From Kitasatospora phosalacinea (GTDB lineage: Bacteria > Actinomycetota > Actinomycetes > Streptomycetales > Streptomycetaceae), in NCBI RefSeq assembly GCF_030268885.1, contig NZ_BSSA01000006.1, positions 62,001 to 126,000 of the forward strand: a stretch of DNA of 64,000 nucleotides, given 5' to 3'. Shown here piece after piece: positions 1 to 10,148 of the stretch. The translations under genes and the position numbers were made by a program. Numbering within the stretch: position 1 is the first letter of the stretch; every line of letters starts with the position of its first letter. Below the pieces are notes generated by a model. That model was given only the letters and a program-made list of their open reading frames with translations, did not search any database and was not told the origin of the DNA.

Positions 1-45
1 AAGCCGAACACGCTGGGCAACTCGCGGATGCTGCTGCACCTGTGA
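1..45 (+). CDS. 3' end of an unidentified gene (partial)
   Basis: The first 45 bases read in frame as KPNTLGNSRMLLHL followed by TGA, so the window opens inside the last codons of a gene on the same strand as lsr2. Fourteen residues are too few to assign a family. The stop lies about 105 bp before the lsr2 start, so the two could be co-transcribed, although lsr2 has its own ribosome binding site. Confidence 0.5.
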   Translation, partial: KPNTLGNSRMLLHL

Positions 46-149
46 GTCATGCCCGGCGGCGCGACCTGCGACACAGGGGTTTGTGTTTTCCGGTGAAAGG
101 CGCTTTCCTTTCTCTAGGCAATGGATCGTTATCGCGGAAAGGGAAGCCC

Positions 150-509
150 GTGGCACAGAGGGTTCAGGTCATTCTGGAAGACGATCTCGACGGCGGATCC
201 GCGGACGAGACGGTGACGTTCGCCCTGGACGGCGTGGCCTACGAGATCGACCTGAAGAGCGACAACGCGGAGAAGCTGCGCGTCCTGCTCGCCCCGTACG
301 TCGAGAAGGGCCGCAAGCAGAGCGGCCGGCTGACCGCCCCGCGGCGCGGCGGCAGCGGCGGACGGAGCTCCGGGCGGGCCGCCTCGGCCGGTCAGGCCGA
401 CACCGCCAAGATCCGCACCTGGGCGAAGGAGAACGGCCACGCGGTCAACGACCGCGGCCGCGTCCCGAGCAACGTGCGCGAGGCGTACGAGCGGGCCCAC
501 GCCTCCTGA
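150..509 (+). CDS. lsr2: Lsr2-family nucleoid-associated protein
   Basis: This 119-residue protein is the actinobacterial H-NS-like xenogeneic silencer. It binds AT-rich DNA, oligomerises and represses horizontally acquired genes. The N-terminal part (VAQRVQVILEDDLDGG, then an acidic beta-rich segment to about residue 60) matches the dimerisation domain. A basic Gly/Ser/Ala linker follows, then a C-terminal domain of about 40 residues ending NDRGRVPSNVREAY, with the RGR minor-groove motif of the family. The GTG at 150 is chosen because homologues begin at this point and AAAGGGAAG lies just upstream; the longer reading from 42 adds unrelated residues. It lies two genes before clpC, the usual streptomycete order. 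The island at 39-52 kb and its lower-GC cargo are the kind of DNA Lsr2 silences (inference). Confidence 0.95.
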   Translation: MAQRVQVILEDDLDGGSADETVTFALDGVAYEIDLKSDNAEKLRVLLAPYVEKGRKQSGRLTAPRRGGSGGRSSGRAASAGQADTAKIRTWAKENGHAVNDRGRVPSNVREAYERAHAS

Positions 510-522
510 GCCCGCGCGGCTC

Positions 523-954
523 TCAGCGGGCGGGCGGCAGGCCCAGCCGTTCCCGCGCGCAGGCGTCCGCCAGCGCGTCCAGCAGGCGGAGCAGGTCGGG
601 CGAGCGCAGGTCCAGGGCGGGGCGTACGGTCCCGGCCCGCAGCCAGTCGGCGCTCCGCGGTTCGGGCACCCGGGGGTTCCCCGGGTGCGCCGCGCCCGTT
701 CCGATCGGCAGCCGCAGCTCCGGCCCCCAGCCGAGCCAGCGGAGCAGTTCGGGCACCGGCTCGGCGGCCCCGGGGGCGAGCAGGAAGGCCGCCCGGTCGG
801 CCCGCCGCAGCACCGGCCCGGTGCGGTGCCCGAGGCGCTCCAGGCGGCCCAGCGCGGCCCGGGCGGGCCCCAGCGGGGCGGTCACCCGGTCCGACCCGCG
901 CCAGAGCGCGGCCGCGGGCGGTGCGGCCGGGGCGAGCGGCGGCGGACGGGTCAC
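523..954 (-). CDS. SCO3374-like hypothetical protein
   Basis: This 143-residue protein is predicted on the minus strand between lsr2 and clpC, the position of the SCO3374 family in Streptomyces. It is Ala/Pro/Arg-rich, with a short conserved-looking core (WRGSDRV, LLRWLGWGPELRLPIG) and a C-terminal helix (DLLRLLDALADACARERLGL). No catalytic motif is visible. It is shorter than the family members I recall and its start (GTG at 954) has no clear Shine-Dalgarno sequence. Part of the family resembles the N-terminal region of bifunctional primase/polymerases, but I cannot confirm that fold here. Assignment rests mostly on position and weak sequence resemblance. Confidence 0.55.
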   Translation of the reverse strand: MTRPPPLAPAAPPAAALWRGSDRVTAPLGPARAALGRLERLGHRTGPVLRRADRAAFLLAPGAAEPVPELLRWLGWGPELRLPIGTGAAHPGNPRVPEPRSADWLRAGTVRPALDLRSPDLLRLLDALADACARERLGLPPAR

Positions 955-1204
955 GACCTGTGCAACGCTGGAGGGGCCGGGCGGTCACGCGACCGCCACC
1001 GGTACGGCGGTACGCCGCCCGCGACCGACCTGATGTTCCGTCACCCCGCGGACCGGGTCGGCGGACTTCTCGCCAGGCGAACAAGCACCCCGCGGAAACC
1101 GCGCGAAACCCGCCGGATTACCGGGTATGAATGCTGGTGGACGGGGTCTTCGGAGCCCGGACGCAGCACGTCGCGGGGTCGGTCAGCCGGTTCCACCGAA
1201 CCGT

Positions 1205-1218
1205 GTTCGCCGTTGGCG
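1205..1218 (+). promoter_or_regulatory. ClgR operator upstream of clpC
   Basis: GTTCGC-CGTTG-GCG is an exact match to the GTTCGC-N5-GCG box described for ClgR, the activator of clp and lon genes in Streptomyces. It lies 203 bp before the clpC start, in the 466-bp gap (955-1420) that otherwise holds no gene. A possible -10 element TAGCAT is at 1354-1359, without a recognisable -35. Confidence 0.75.
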
Positions 1219-1420
1219 TAGCGGGATCCGGTGCATCGGGCCCGCCGCTGGGAACACCGTCTCCCAGCATCAGGTTGGGAAAGGTGTCGGCTGGTCGCGC
1301 AGCATGTTGCTCCCGCTCCGCGGGAGTTCCGTAGCCGCGCTGCTGAGCGGGACTAGCATGCGGAAGGACAGGGCGGGGACGGCCCCCGAACTGACCGACC
1401 GCTCTGAGGAGCGATTAACG

Positions 1421-3940
<2,520 letters not shown>

Positions 3941-3961
3941 TAGCGCCGCAAAGCGCTCCAC

Positions 3962-4005
3962 AAGCCGCCGCCCCCGACCTGACCCGGTCGGGGGCGGCGG
4001 CTTTT
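3962..4005 (+). terminator. Rho-independent terminator of clpC
   Basis: An 18-bp perfect stem (3962-3979 with 3986-4003) closes a 6-base loop and is followed directly by a T run. It lies 22 bp after the clpC stop codon. Confidence 0.93.
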
Positions 4006-4310
4006 TCGCGCCCTGCTTTTCAGTTGAAAAACTGTTTAGGTTTCCGTGTGCTGTGAATGCGGGCCCCGGAGGCCGCCGAACGGGTACGACACGCCTCGGT
4101 GCGGGCACGACCGAACCGGGCCGCCCAGGGACTGCGGGTAGATTGACGGATCGTCAGTCGATCGGGGTTGCGGGAGCATAGCGGCGTGGCCATGCCATGG
4201 TCAAGGTCTTTCTTTTTTACCGGACCTTGGGTCAAATGTCGTCCACCTGTCTTGCATTGGTACACCGGTCCGGCCACCAGCCCCACCGGTAAGGGGAGGA
4301 CGTCACCACG

Positions 4311-6659
4311 TTGAAAATAACCAAGAGGGCTGTCGCGGCTTCCGCCGCCGTCGCGGTGACCGCCGCGCTGGGCGCCGGGATGCTGCCGGGCACGGCCGTG
4401 GCCGCCCCGGCCGACACGAGGATCACTGACCCGGCCGACGTCATCCAGAACGACAGCGTCCCGCGCGAGCTGCAGAGCCCGCTGGCCGAGAAGCAGCAGG
4501 CCGAGCAGACCGCCGCGGTGGAGCAGCTGGTCAACGGCACCGCGAAGGTCGAGCAGCACGGCAGCGGCTCCTCGATCAAGCTGGGCCGCGACAAGTACGT
4601 CGAGCTCTCCCGCGAGCGCACCGACAAGATCTTCACCATCCTCGTCGACTTCGGCGACCAGGTGGACACCACCACCAAGACCGCCGACGGCAAGGTCAAG
4701 TACGGTGGCACGCCCGGCCCGGCGCACAACCAGATCGCCGCTCCGGACCGCGCGAAGGACAACTCGACGGCCTGGCAGGCGGACTACAACCAGGCGCACT
4801 ACCAGGACGTCTACTTCGCGAAGGACAAGCCTTCGCTGAAGACCTACTACGAGCGCCAGTCCTCCGGCCGGTACTCGGTCGACGGCCTGGTCACCGACTG
4901 GGTGCGGGTGCCGTGGAACGAGGCCCGTTACGGCTCGGACTACTGCGGCCAGCACGTCTGCGCCAACGCGCAGGACCTGATCCGCGACGGCATCAACGCC
5001 TGGGTCGCCGACCAGAAGGCCAAGGGCCGCACCGACGCCCAGATCAAGGCCGACCTGGCGCAGTACGACCAGTGGGACCGTTACGACTACGACGGCGACG
5101 GCAACTTCAACGAGCCGGACGGCTACCTGGACCACTTCCAGATCGTCCACGCCGGTGAGGACCAGTCGGCCGGCGGCGGCGTGCAGGGCACCGACGCGCT
5201 GTGGGCGCACCGCTCGTACGCGTACGCCAACCAGGCGGGCAAGACCGGCCCGGACAACAACAAGCTCGGCGGCACCCAGATCGGCGCCACCGGCCTGTGG
5301 GTCGGCGACTACACCATGCAGCCGGAGAACGGCGGCCTGGGCGTGTTCGCCCACGAGTACGGCCACGACCTCGGCCTGCCGGACCTGTACGACACCACCG
5401 GCACCCCCGGCGTCGACAACTCGGTCGGCTTCTGGTCGCTGATGTCCTCCGGTTCCTGGCTGGGCGAGGGCAAGAACGAGATCGGCGACATGCCGAACGA
5501 CCTGGACGTCTGGTCGAAGCTCAAGCTGGGCTGGCTGAACTTCGACACCGCCAAGGCCGGCCAGACCTCGCTCTCGCTGCTGGGCCCGGTGGAGTACAAC
5601 ACCAAGCGCAAGCAGGGCCTGGTCGTCAACCTGCCGCCGAAGACCGTCACCACCGAGATCAACACCCCGTTCGAGGGTGGCAACGAGTGGTGGAGCGGCA
5701 GCGCCGACGACCTGAACGTCTCGCTGACCCGTGACGTCGACCTGACCGGCAAGTCCTCGGCCACGCTGACCGCGAAGGCCTGGTACGAGCTGGAGACGGA
5801 CTACGACTACGCGTACGCCGAGGTCTCCACCGACGGCGGCAAGAACTGGACCGCGCTGGCCGGCACCTTCAACGGCACCGCGCTGCCGGACAACGCGATC
5901 AACGGCAGCTCGAACGGCGCGTGGGGCGACCTGTCCTTCTCGCTGAACGCGTACGCCGGGAAGGCCGTCAAGGTCCGCTTCCACAACACCACCGACGGCG
6001 GCGTCCACTACAAGGGCCTGGCCCTGGACAACATCGCGGTGACCGCGGACGGCGCGGCCCTGTTCACCGACGGCGCCGAGAACGGCGACAACGGCTGGAC
6101 CGCCGACGGCTTCTCGCGGATCTCCGGCAAGTTCTCCAAGGACTACGACCAGCACTACCTGGTCGAGAACCGCCAGTACGTGTCCTTCGACACCACGCTG
6201 AAGACCGGCCCGTACAACTTCGGCTCGGCCGCGCGTCCGGACTGGGTGGAGCACTACGCCAACCAGAACGGCATCCTGATCTGGCTGTGGGACTCCTCGC
6301 AGTCCGACAACAACGTCGCCACCCACCCGGGCCAGGGCCTGATCCTGCCGGTCGACGCCCACCCGGCGCCGATCAAGTGGAACGACGGCACCCTGATGCG
6401 TCCGCGCTTCCAGTCATACGACGCGACCTTCGGCTTCGAGCGCACCGACGGCCTGAGCCTGCACAAGGCCGACGTGGCGACCAAGATCCCGAGCTCGCGC
6501 GGGGTGACGGTCTTCAACGACCACACCACCAAGTACTGGTTCAACGAGAACCCGTACAGCGGCGTCCAGGTCCCGGACACCCGCACCCAGATCGAGGTGC
6601 TGTGGCAGTCCGGCAACAACCTGGAGGCCATGATCAAGGTCTCTCCCGTCCGGAAGTGA
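4311..6659 (+). CDS. Secreted M6-family metalloprotease (immune inhibitor A-like)
   Basis: This 782-residue exported zinc protease has the signal peptide KITKRAVAASAAVAV...GTAVA-AP at its N-terminus. The catalytic motif is HEYGHDLGLPDLYD with zinc ligands H348 and H352 and general base E349, as in bacillary InhA and other M6 peptidases. The following segment (about 450-620) is beta-rich with WYELETDYDYAYAEVSTDGGKNW, typical of the immune-inhibitor-A-like MAM/jelly-roll part. The start is a TTG at 4311, preceded by AAGGGGAGG with long (11-nt) spacing; it is preferred because it gives an intact signal peptide. The upstream gap 4006-4310 carries a small hairpin (CAGTT-GAAA-AACTG at 4021) and no other gene. 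Likely extracellular; substrate unknown. Confidence 0.92.
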   Translation: MKITKRAVAASAAVAVTAALGAGMLPGTAVAAPADTRITDPADVIQNDSVPRELQSPLAEKQQAEQTAAVEQLVNGTAKVEQHGSGSSIKLGRDKYVELSRERTDKIFTILVDFGDQVDTTTKTADGKVKYGGTPGPAHNQIAAPDRAKDNSTAWQADYNQAHYQDVYFAKDKPSLKTYYERQSSGRYSVDGLVTDWVRVPWNEARYGSDYCGQHVCANAQDLIRDGINAWVADQKAKGRTDAQIKADLAQYDQWDRYDYDGDGNFNEPDGYLDHFQIVHAGEDQSAGGGVQGTDALWAHRSYAYANQAGKTGPDNNKLGGTQIGATGLWVGDYTMQPENGGLGVFAHEYGHDLGLPDLYDTTGTPGVDNSVGFWSLMSSGSWLGEGKNEIGDMPNDLDVWSKLKLGWLNFDTAKAGQTSLSLLGPVEYNTKRKQGLVVNLPPKTVTTEINTPFEGGNEWWSGSADDLNVSLTRDVDLTGKSSATLTAKAWYELETDYDYAYAEVSTDGGKNWTALAGTFNGTALPDNAINGSSNGAWGDLSFSLNAYAGKAVKVRFHNTTDGGVHYKGLALDNIAVTADGAALFTDGAENGDNGWTADGFSRISGKFSKDYDQHYLVENRQYVSFDTTLKTGPYNFGSAARPDWVEHYANQNGILIWLWDSSQSDNNVATHPGQGLILPVDAHPAPIKWNDGTLMRPRFQSYDATFGFERTDGLSLHKADVATKIPSSRGVTVFNDHTTKYWFNENPYSGVQVPDTRTQIEVLWQSGNNLEAMIKVSPVRK

Positions 6660-6681
6660 CCGTCTGATCGGTAGTGCGTGC

Positions 6682-6715
6682 GGGCCCCGGCGGTCTCCAG
6701 ACCGCCGGGGCCCTT
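6682..6715. terminator. Bidirectional terminator between convergent genes
   Basis: A 15-bp perfect inverted repeat (6682-6696 with 6699-6713) lies between the M6 protease stop and the convergent aldolase-like gene. There is only a short T tract, so it probably serves both strands. Confidence 0.8.
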
Positions 6716-6756
6716 CGCGTGCCCGGAGCGGGGCGGTCCTGGGGGCGGGGGGCGGC

Positions 6757-7863
6757 TCAGAGCAGGGCGAGGAAGGCTTCCAGGGCCTCGGTGACCTCCT
6801 TGGCGCTCCACTGCTCGGCGTCGGCGAGCACCGTCACCTCGGTCATCGACAGGCCGGGCTGCGGACCGGGCTCGCGCCAGCCGCCGAATAGCGCGACGCC
6901 CTGCTCCTCGGCCTGCCGGTAGCCGGCCTCGTTCAACCGCTCGGCGGGGTGCGGCAGCCAGAACTGGAACTGGTGGGTGTGCGGCGGGGCGGGGTTGACC
7001 CGGGCGCCGGGGGCCTCGGCGAGCGCGGCGGCGACCACCTTGGCGTGCGCCACGTACCCGGGCAGGCGGGGCAGTTCGCGCTCCAGGCCGGCCAGGGCGG
7101 AGAGCACCGCGGGCCACTGCTGCCAGAGGTTGCCGCCGTAGCGGTGCCGCCAGACCTTGATCCGGCGAACGTACTCCTCCTCGCCCGCGACCAGGGCGCC
7201 GCTGTGGCCGCCGAGCGACTTGTAGCAGGAGACGTACACCGACCCGGCCCGGGCGCAGACCTCCGGCAGGGTGCGGCCCAGGTGCGGGGCGGACTCCCAG
7301 AGCCGGGCGCCGTCCAGGTGGACCGGGCGGCCCTGCTGCTCGGCCAGCTCGTACAGCGCCTCCAGCTCCGCCCAGTCGGGCAGCACGAAGCCCGCGTCGC
7401 GCAGCGGCAGCTCCAGCATCAGCACGTCGTACGGCTCGTCCAGGGCGGCCAGCTCGGCGGCGGTGGGGTGCCGCCGGGCGCCGGTCTGCGGGACGCTGCG
7501 CAGGCCGGAGAGCACCTGGTGGGCGCGGCGCTCGTGCACCTCGGGGTGGGCGAGCGGGTGCATGGCGACCACCGGGCCGTGGGTGTCGGCCCAGGTCTTC
7601 AGGGCGGCCTGCTGGGCCATCGTCCCGGTCGGGAAGTAGGCGGCGTCGGGCTTGCCGAGCAGTTCGGCGGTGCGGCGCTCCAGGGTGCGGACGATGCCGT
7701 TGCCGTACATGTCGACGGGTTCGTCCAGCGGGTGGGGGTCGTCGGCCAGGGCGGCGAGGGAGGCCAGGGACTCGCGGACGGTCTGCGGGCGGCTGCCGGA
7801 GAGCAGGCGGTCGGCCTGGCGGCGGGTGCGGAAGCGGCGGTCCAGAACAGGGGTGTCGTTCAT
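6757..7863 (-). CDS. Threonine aldolase / beta-eliminating lyase family PLP enzyme
   Basis: This 368-residue protein of the aspartate aminotransferase fold I group matches the threonine-aldolase-type family. Visible family features are the GNGIVRTLERRTAELLGKPDAAYFPTGTMAQQ segment, LDGARLWE (the Asp that contacts the PLP ring), and YVSCYKSLGGHSGA, where the Lys of the CYKSLGG motif should form the Schiff base. Expected chemistry is retro-aldol cleavage of threonine-like beta-hydroxy amino acids; the exact substrate cannot be read from sequence. The ATG at 7863 follows GGAG; the longer reading to 7992 gives a non-conserved extension. It is divergent from the M23 peptidase gene. Confidence 0.88.
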   Translation of the reverse strand: MNDTPVLDRRFRTRRQADRLLSGSRPQTVRESLASLAALADDPHPLDEPVDMYGNGIVRTLERRTAELLGKPDAAYFPTGTMAQQAALKTWADTHGPVVAMHPLAHPEVHERRAHQVLSGLRSVPQTGARRHPTAAELAALDEPYDVLMLELPLRDAGFVLPDWAELEALYELAEQQGRPVHLDGARLWESAPHLGRTLPEVCARAGSVYVSCYKSLGGHSGALVAGEEEYVRRIKVWRHRYGGNLWQQWPAVLSALAGLERELPRLPGYVAHAKVVAAALAEAPGARVNPAPPHTHQFQFWLPHPAERLNEAGYRQAEEQGVALFGGWREPGPQPGLSMTEVTVLADAEQWSAKEVTEALEAFLALL

Positions 7864-8071
7864 CAGCTGATCATCTCCGACGGTGAGGTGGATCGGATGG
7901 TGCAGCTGGTTCGAAAGCCGGTTGTACCCGGCCCCGTTCGGGCCCAAACCGGTCGGCTTCCGGTGGCGCTGCTCACAGCACATTTCCGACATACGACCCG
8001 GGATAGGAGGTTTGGGGCGGGAAAACCCGGGCCGCTCCTGGCTCCGGGGGCCCTTTTGCCCGACTTGTGCA

Positions 8072-8107
8072 CTACGGACCGTCGTAGGTCACACTCTTGG
8101 GCCTACG
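8072..8107 (+). repeat. Three alternating inverted repeats upstream of the M23 peptidase gene
   Basis: CTACG (8072-8076), CGTAGG (8083-8088) and CCTACG (8102-8107) lie in the 339-bp divergent gap 7864-8202. The middle element can pair with either neighbour but not both. It may be two overlapping operator sites or a switchable leader. I see no match to the c-di-AMP (ydaO) riboswitch often found before cell-wall hydrolases. Confidence 0.5.
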
Positions 8108-8202
8108 CATCCCGGTCGTTTACACCGGAGTCGTTCCACCAGTTCGGCGAGCCGCACCGGCTCGGCCCCGCACTGGCCCCGTCCGTGAGGTTCCGACTCC
8201 CG

Positions 8203-9267
8203 ATGCGTTCTCTCCCCGCCACCGGCCGCCGGCTTCTCCAGGCGACCACCACGCGCCACGTCCGCTCCGTGCTGTCCGCCCGCCCGCTCACCACCGCCCG
8301 GCTGGCCCCCGCCAAGGCGCTCGCCTCCGGCGCGGCCGTGGTCGCCGCCGGCGCGCTGCTGGTCCCGACCGGCCAGGCCCTCGCGCAGGGCTCGCACCCG
8401 GCCGACCAGGCCGCCGCCACCGCCGTCACGGCCACCGCCGCCGGCGGCAGCGACGGCGACGCGCAGCCGGGCTTCCGCCTGCCGAACGAGCCCGCCGCCG
8501 AGAGCGCGCAGGTCAAGAGCGTGAAGAACACGCTCGCCGCCGCCCTGGAGCAGAGCACCGCGCAGCACGGCGACGGCCAGCACGAGCAGGCCAGCCGCAG
8601 CGAGCAGCGCACCGAGCTGCTCGTCCCCGGACAGGCGCCGAGCACGGACGCGGGCGCGGGCCAGCAGGCCACCGGCCAGCAGGCCGCCGAGCAGGCCCCG
8701 GCCCCCGCCGCCGAGCAGCCGCAGCAGGCCGAGCAGCAGCCGCAGCCGCAGACCGAGCAGCCCGCCGAGCAGCAGGCCGCCCCGGCGCCCGCCCCGGCCC
8801 CGGCGCCCGCTCCGGCCCCGGCGCCCGAGCCGACGCCGACCCCGGAGCCGGCCAAGCCGTCCTGGTCCTCCCCCGCGCCGGGCGCGACGATCAGCAACCC
8901 GTACCACAAGACCAACGCCGCGTACGCGGCCGGCTACCACACCGGCACCGACTTCGCGGTCTCGGTCGGCACCCCGGTGCTGGCGGTCGGCGACGCGACC
9001 GTCGTCTCCTCCGGCTACGCGGGCGCCTACGGCAACCAGATCGTGCTGAAGCTCTCCGACGGCCGCTTCGCGCAGTACGCGCACCTGTCGCAGCTGGGCG
9101 TGAAGGCCGGGCAGCACGTGGACGCGGGCCAGCAGGTCGGCAAGTCCGGCAACACCGGCAACTCGCACGGCCCGCACCTGCACTTCGAGATCCGCACCGC
9201 GAACCAGTACGCGAAGGTGATCGACCCGGTCGGCTACCTGAAGCAGCACGGCGCGAACAACTTCTGA
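8203..9267 (+). CDS. Secreted M23-family peptidoglycan endopeptidase
   Basis: This 354-residue exported protein has an N-terminal basic region and a hydrophobic signal (SGAAVVAAGALLVPTGQALA-QG). A long low-complexity Ala/Pro/Gln/Glu linker (about residues 95-225) probably spans the cell wall, and a C-terminal LytM/M23 domain follows. Zinc ligands are visible as H246-x3-D250 in YHTGTDFAV and H327 in HLHFE (325-329), so the active site is complete. M23 enzymes of this type cut peptide cross-bridges in peptidoglycan during growth or sporulation. The ATG at 8203 is chosen; an in-frame GTG at 8185 is an alternative. Confidence 0.92.
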   Translation: MRSLPATGRRLLQATTTRHVRSVLSARPLTTARLAPAKALASGAAVVAAGALLVPTGQALAQGSHPADQAAATAVTATAAGGSDGDAQPGFRLPNEPAAESAQVKSVKNTLAAALEQSTAQHGDGQHEQASRSEQRTELLVPGQAPSTDAGAGQQATGQQAAEQAPAPAAEQPQQAEQQPQPQTEQPAEQQAAPAPAPAPAPAPAPAPEPTPTPEPAKPSWSSPAPGATISNPYHKTNAAYAAGYHTGTDFAVSVGTPVLAVGDATVVSSGYAGAYGNQIVLKLSDGRFAQYAHLSQLGVKAGQHVDAGQQVGKSGNTGNSHGPHLHFEIRTANQYAKVIDPVGYLKQHGANNF

Positions 9268-9342
9268 TCCGCCGCCCGCCACTCCCGCACCGCCGCACCG
9301 CCGAGCCGTCCGCGCCCACCGCGCGGGCGGCTCGGCGCGTGC

Positions 9343-9939
9343 CTAGCGGGCGGCCGGCTCGATGCGGGCCGCGACCTCCAGGGCGACCTCCAGCGCGGCG
9401 TCCATCGCCTCCTCGACCGAGGCGACCGGCTGGCCGGGCTCGCACAGCTCGGCCTTGAGCAGGAACATCGCCGAGTGCACGGAGGTCAGCGCGACGGTGG
9501 CGCGCAGCTTGTCGCGGAAGGTCGGCTCCGGCCCGTGCAGCAGGGCGATCATCCGGATCATCCGGTCCTTGAACGCCAGCCCGGCCGCGGACTCCCGCAG
9601 TGCGGGCTGGTTCTCGTGGAAGAAGCGCAGCAGCGGGGCCCGCTCGCCCATCCCGGCCGCGAACCGGCGCAGCAGTTCGTCGCGCAGCGCGGGCGACCAG
9701 GGCTTGCCCTCGCCGTAGGCGATGGCGTCGTCGAGCGGGGCGGCCATCTTCTCGACGATGCCGCGGACGATGTCGTCCTTGGTCTTGAAGTGGTAGTAGA
9801 GGGCCGCCTTGGTGACGCCGAGGCGGTCGGCGATCTCCCGCAGCGAGGTCTTCTCGTAGCCGTGCTCGGCGAACAGCTCCAGGGCCACGTCGATGATCCG
9901 CGCTCTGGTGTCGCTGCGGGGGCTCTGGGTGGTGGTCAT
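9343..9939 (-). CDS. TetR-family transcriptional regulator
   Basis: This 198-residue protein has a typical TetR N-terminal DNA-binding domain: TRARIIDVALELFAEHGYEKTSLREIADRLGVTKAALYYHFKTKDDI (residues about 10-58). The C-terminal helical ligand-binding part is not assignable to a subgroup. It is divergent from the MFS pump at 10149, and the 209-bp space between them holds a perfect 16-bp inverted repeat. This is the classic arrangement of a drug-responsive repressor that controls itself and the pump (inference). Confidence 0.93.
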   Translation of the reverse strand: MTTTQSPRSDTRARIIDVALELFAEHGYEKTSLREIADRLGVTKAALYYHFKTKDDIVRGIVEKMAAPLDDAIAYGEGKPWSPALRDELLRRFAAGMGERAPLLRFFHENQPALRESAAGLAFKDRMIRMIALLHGPEPTFRDKLRATVALTSVHSAMFLLKAELCEPGQPVASVEEAMDAALEVALEVAARIEPAAR

Positions 9940-10034
9940 CGCGGAAGGCCTGCCTCGGTGAGCGGGTGCGGACGGGTGTCAAGGCGCGGTTCTGTTGGCA
10001 TTCTCCCTGCCCAGGGGCGCTGTTTCGAAACTGG

Positions 10035-10097
10035 CTTGACGACCGGCTAGGGAACAACTTACCGTGCCGGACGACGATTAACTAGCCGGTCGTCAAG
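10035..10097. promoter_or_regulatory. Divergent operator: perfect 16-bp inverted repeat
   Basis: CTTGACGACCGGCTAG (10035-10050) and its exact reverse complement (10082-10097) are separated by 31 bp. Each arm contains TTGACG, and for the rightward gene TTGACG (10036-10041) with TACCGT (10060-10065) forms a -35/-10 pair with 18-bp spacing. Two TetR-type sites covering this promoter are the simplest reading. Confidence 0.8.
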
Positions 10098-10148
10098 TAA
10101 GTACCGCCGCGGCACCCCGCGGCACCTGCGCCCCGGGAGAGACGCACC

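Noticed and set aside
8041..8202. c-di-AMP (ydaO-type) riboswitch before the M23 peptidase
   Set aside because: The characteristic conserved blocks of that riboswitch are not found in the leader.
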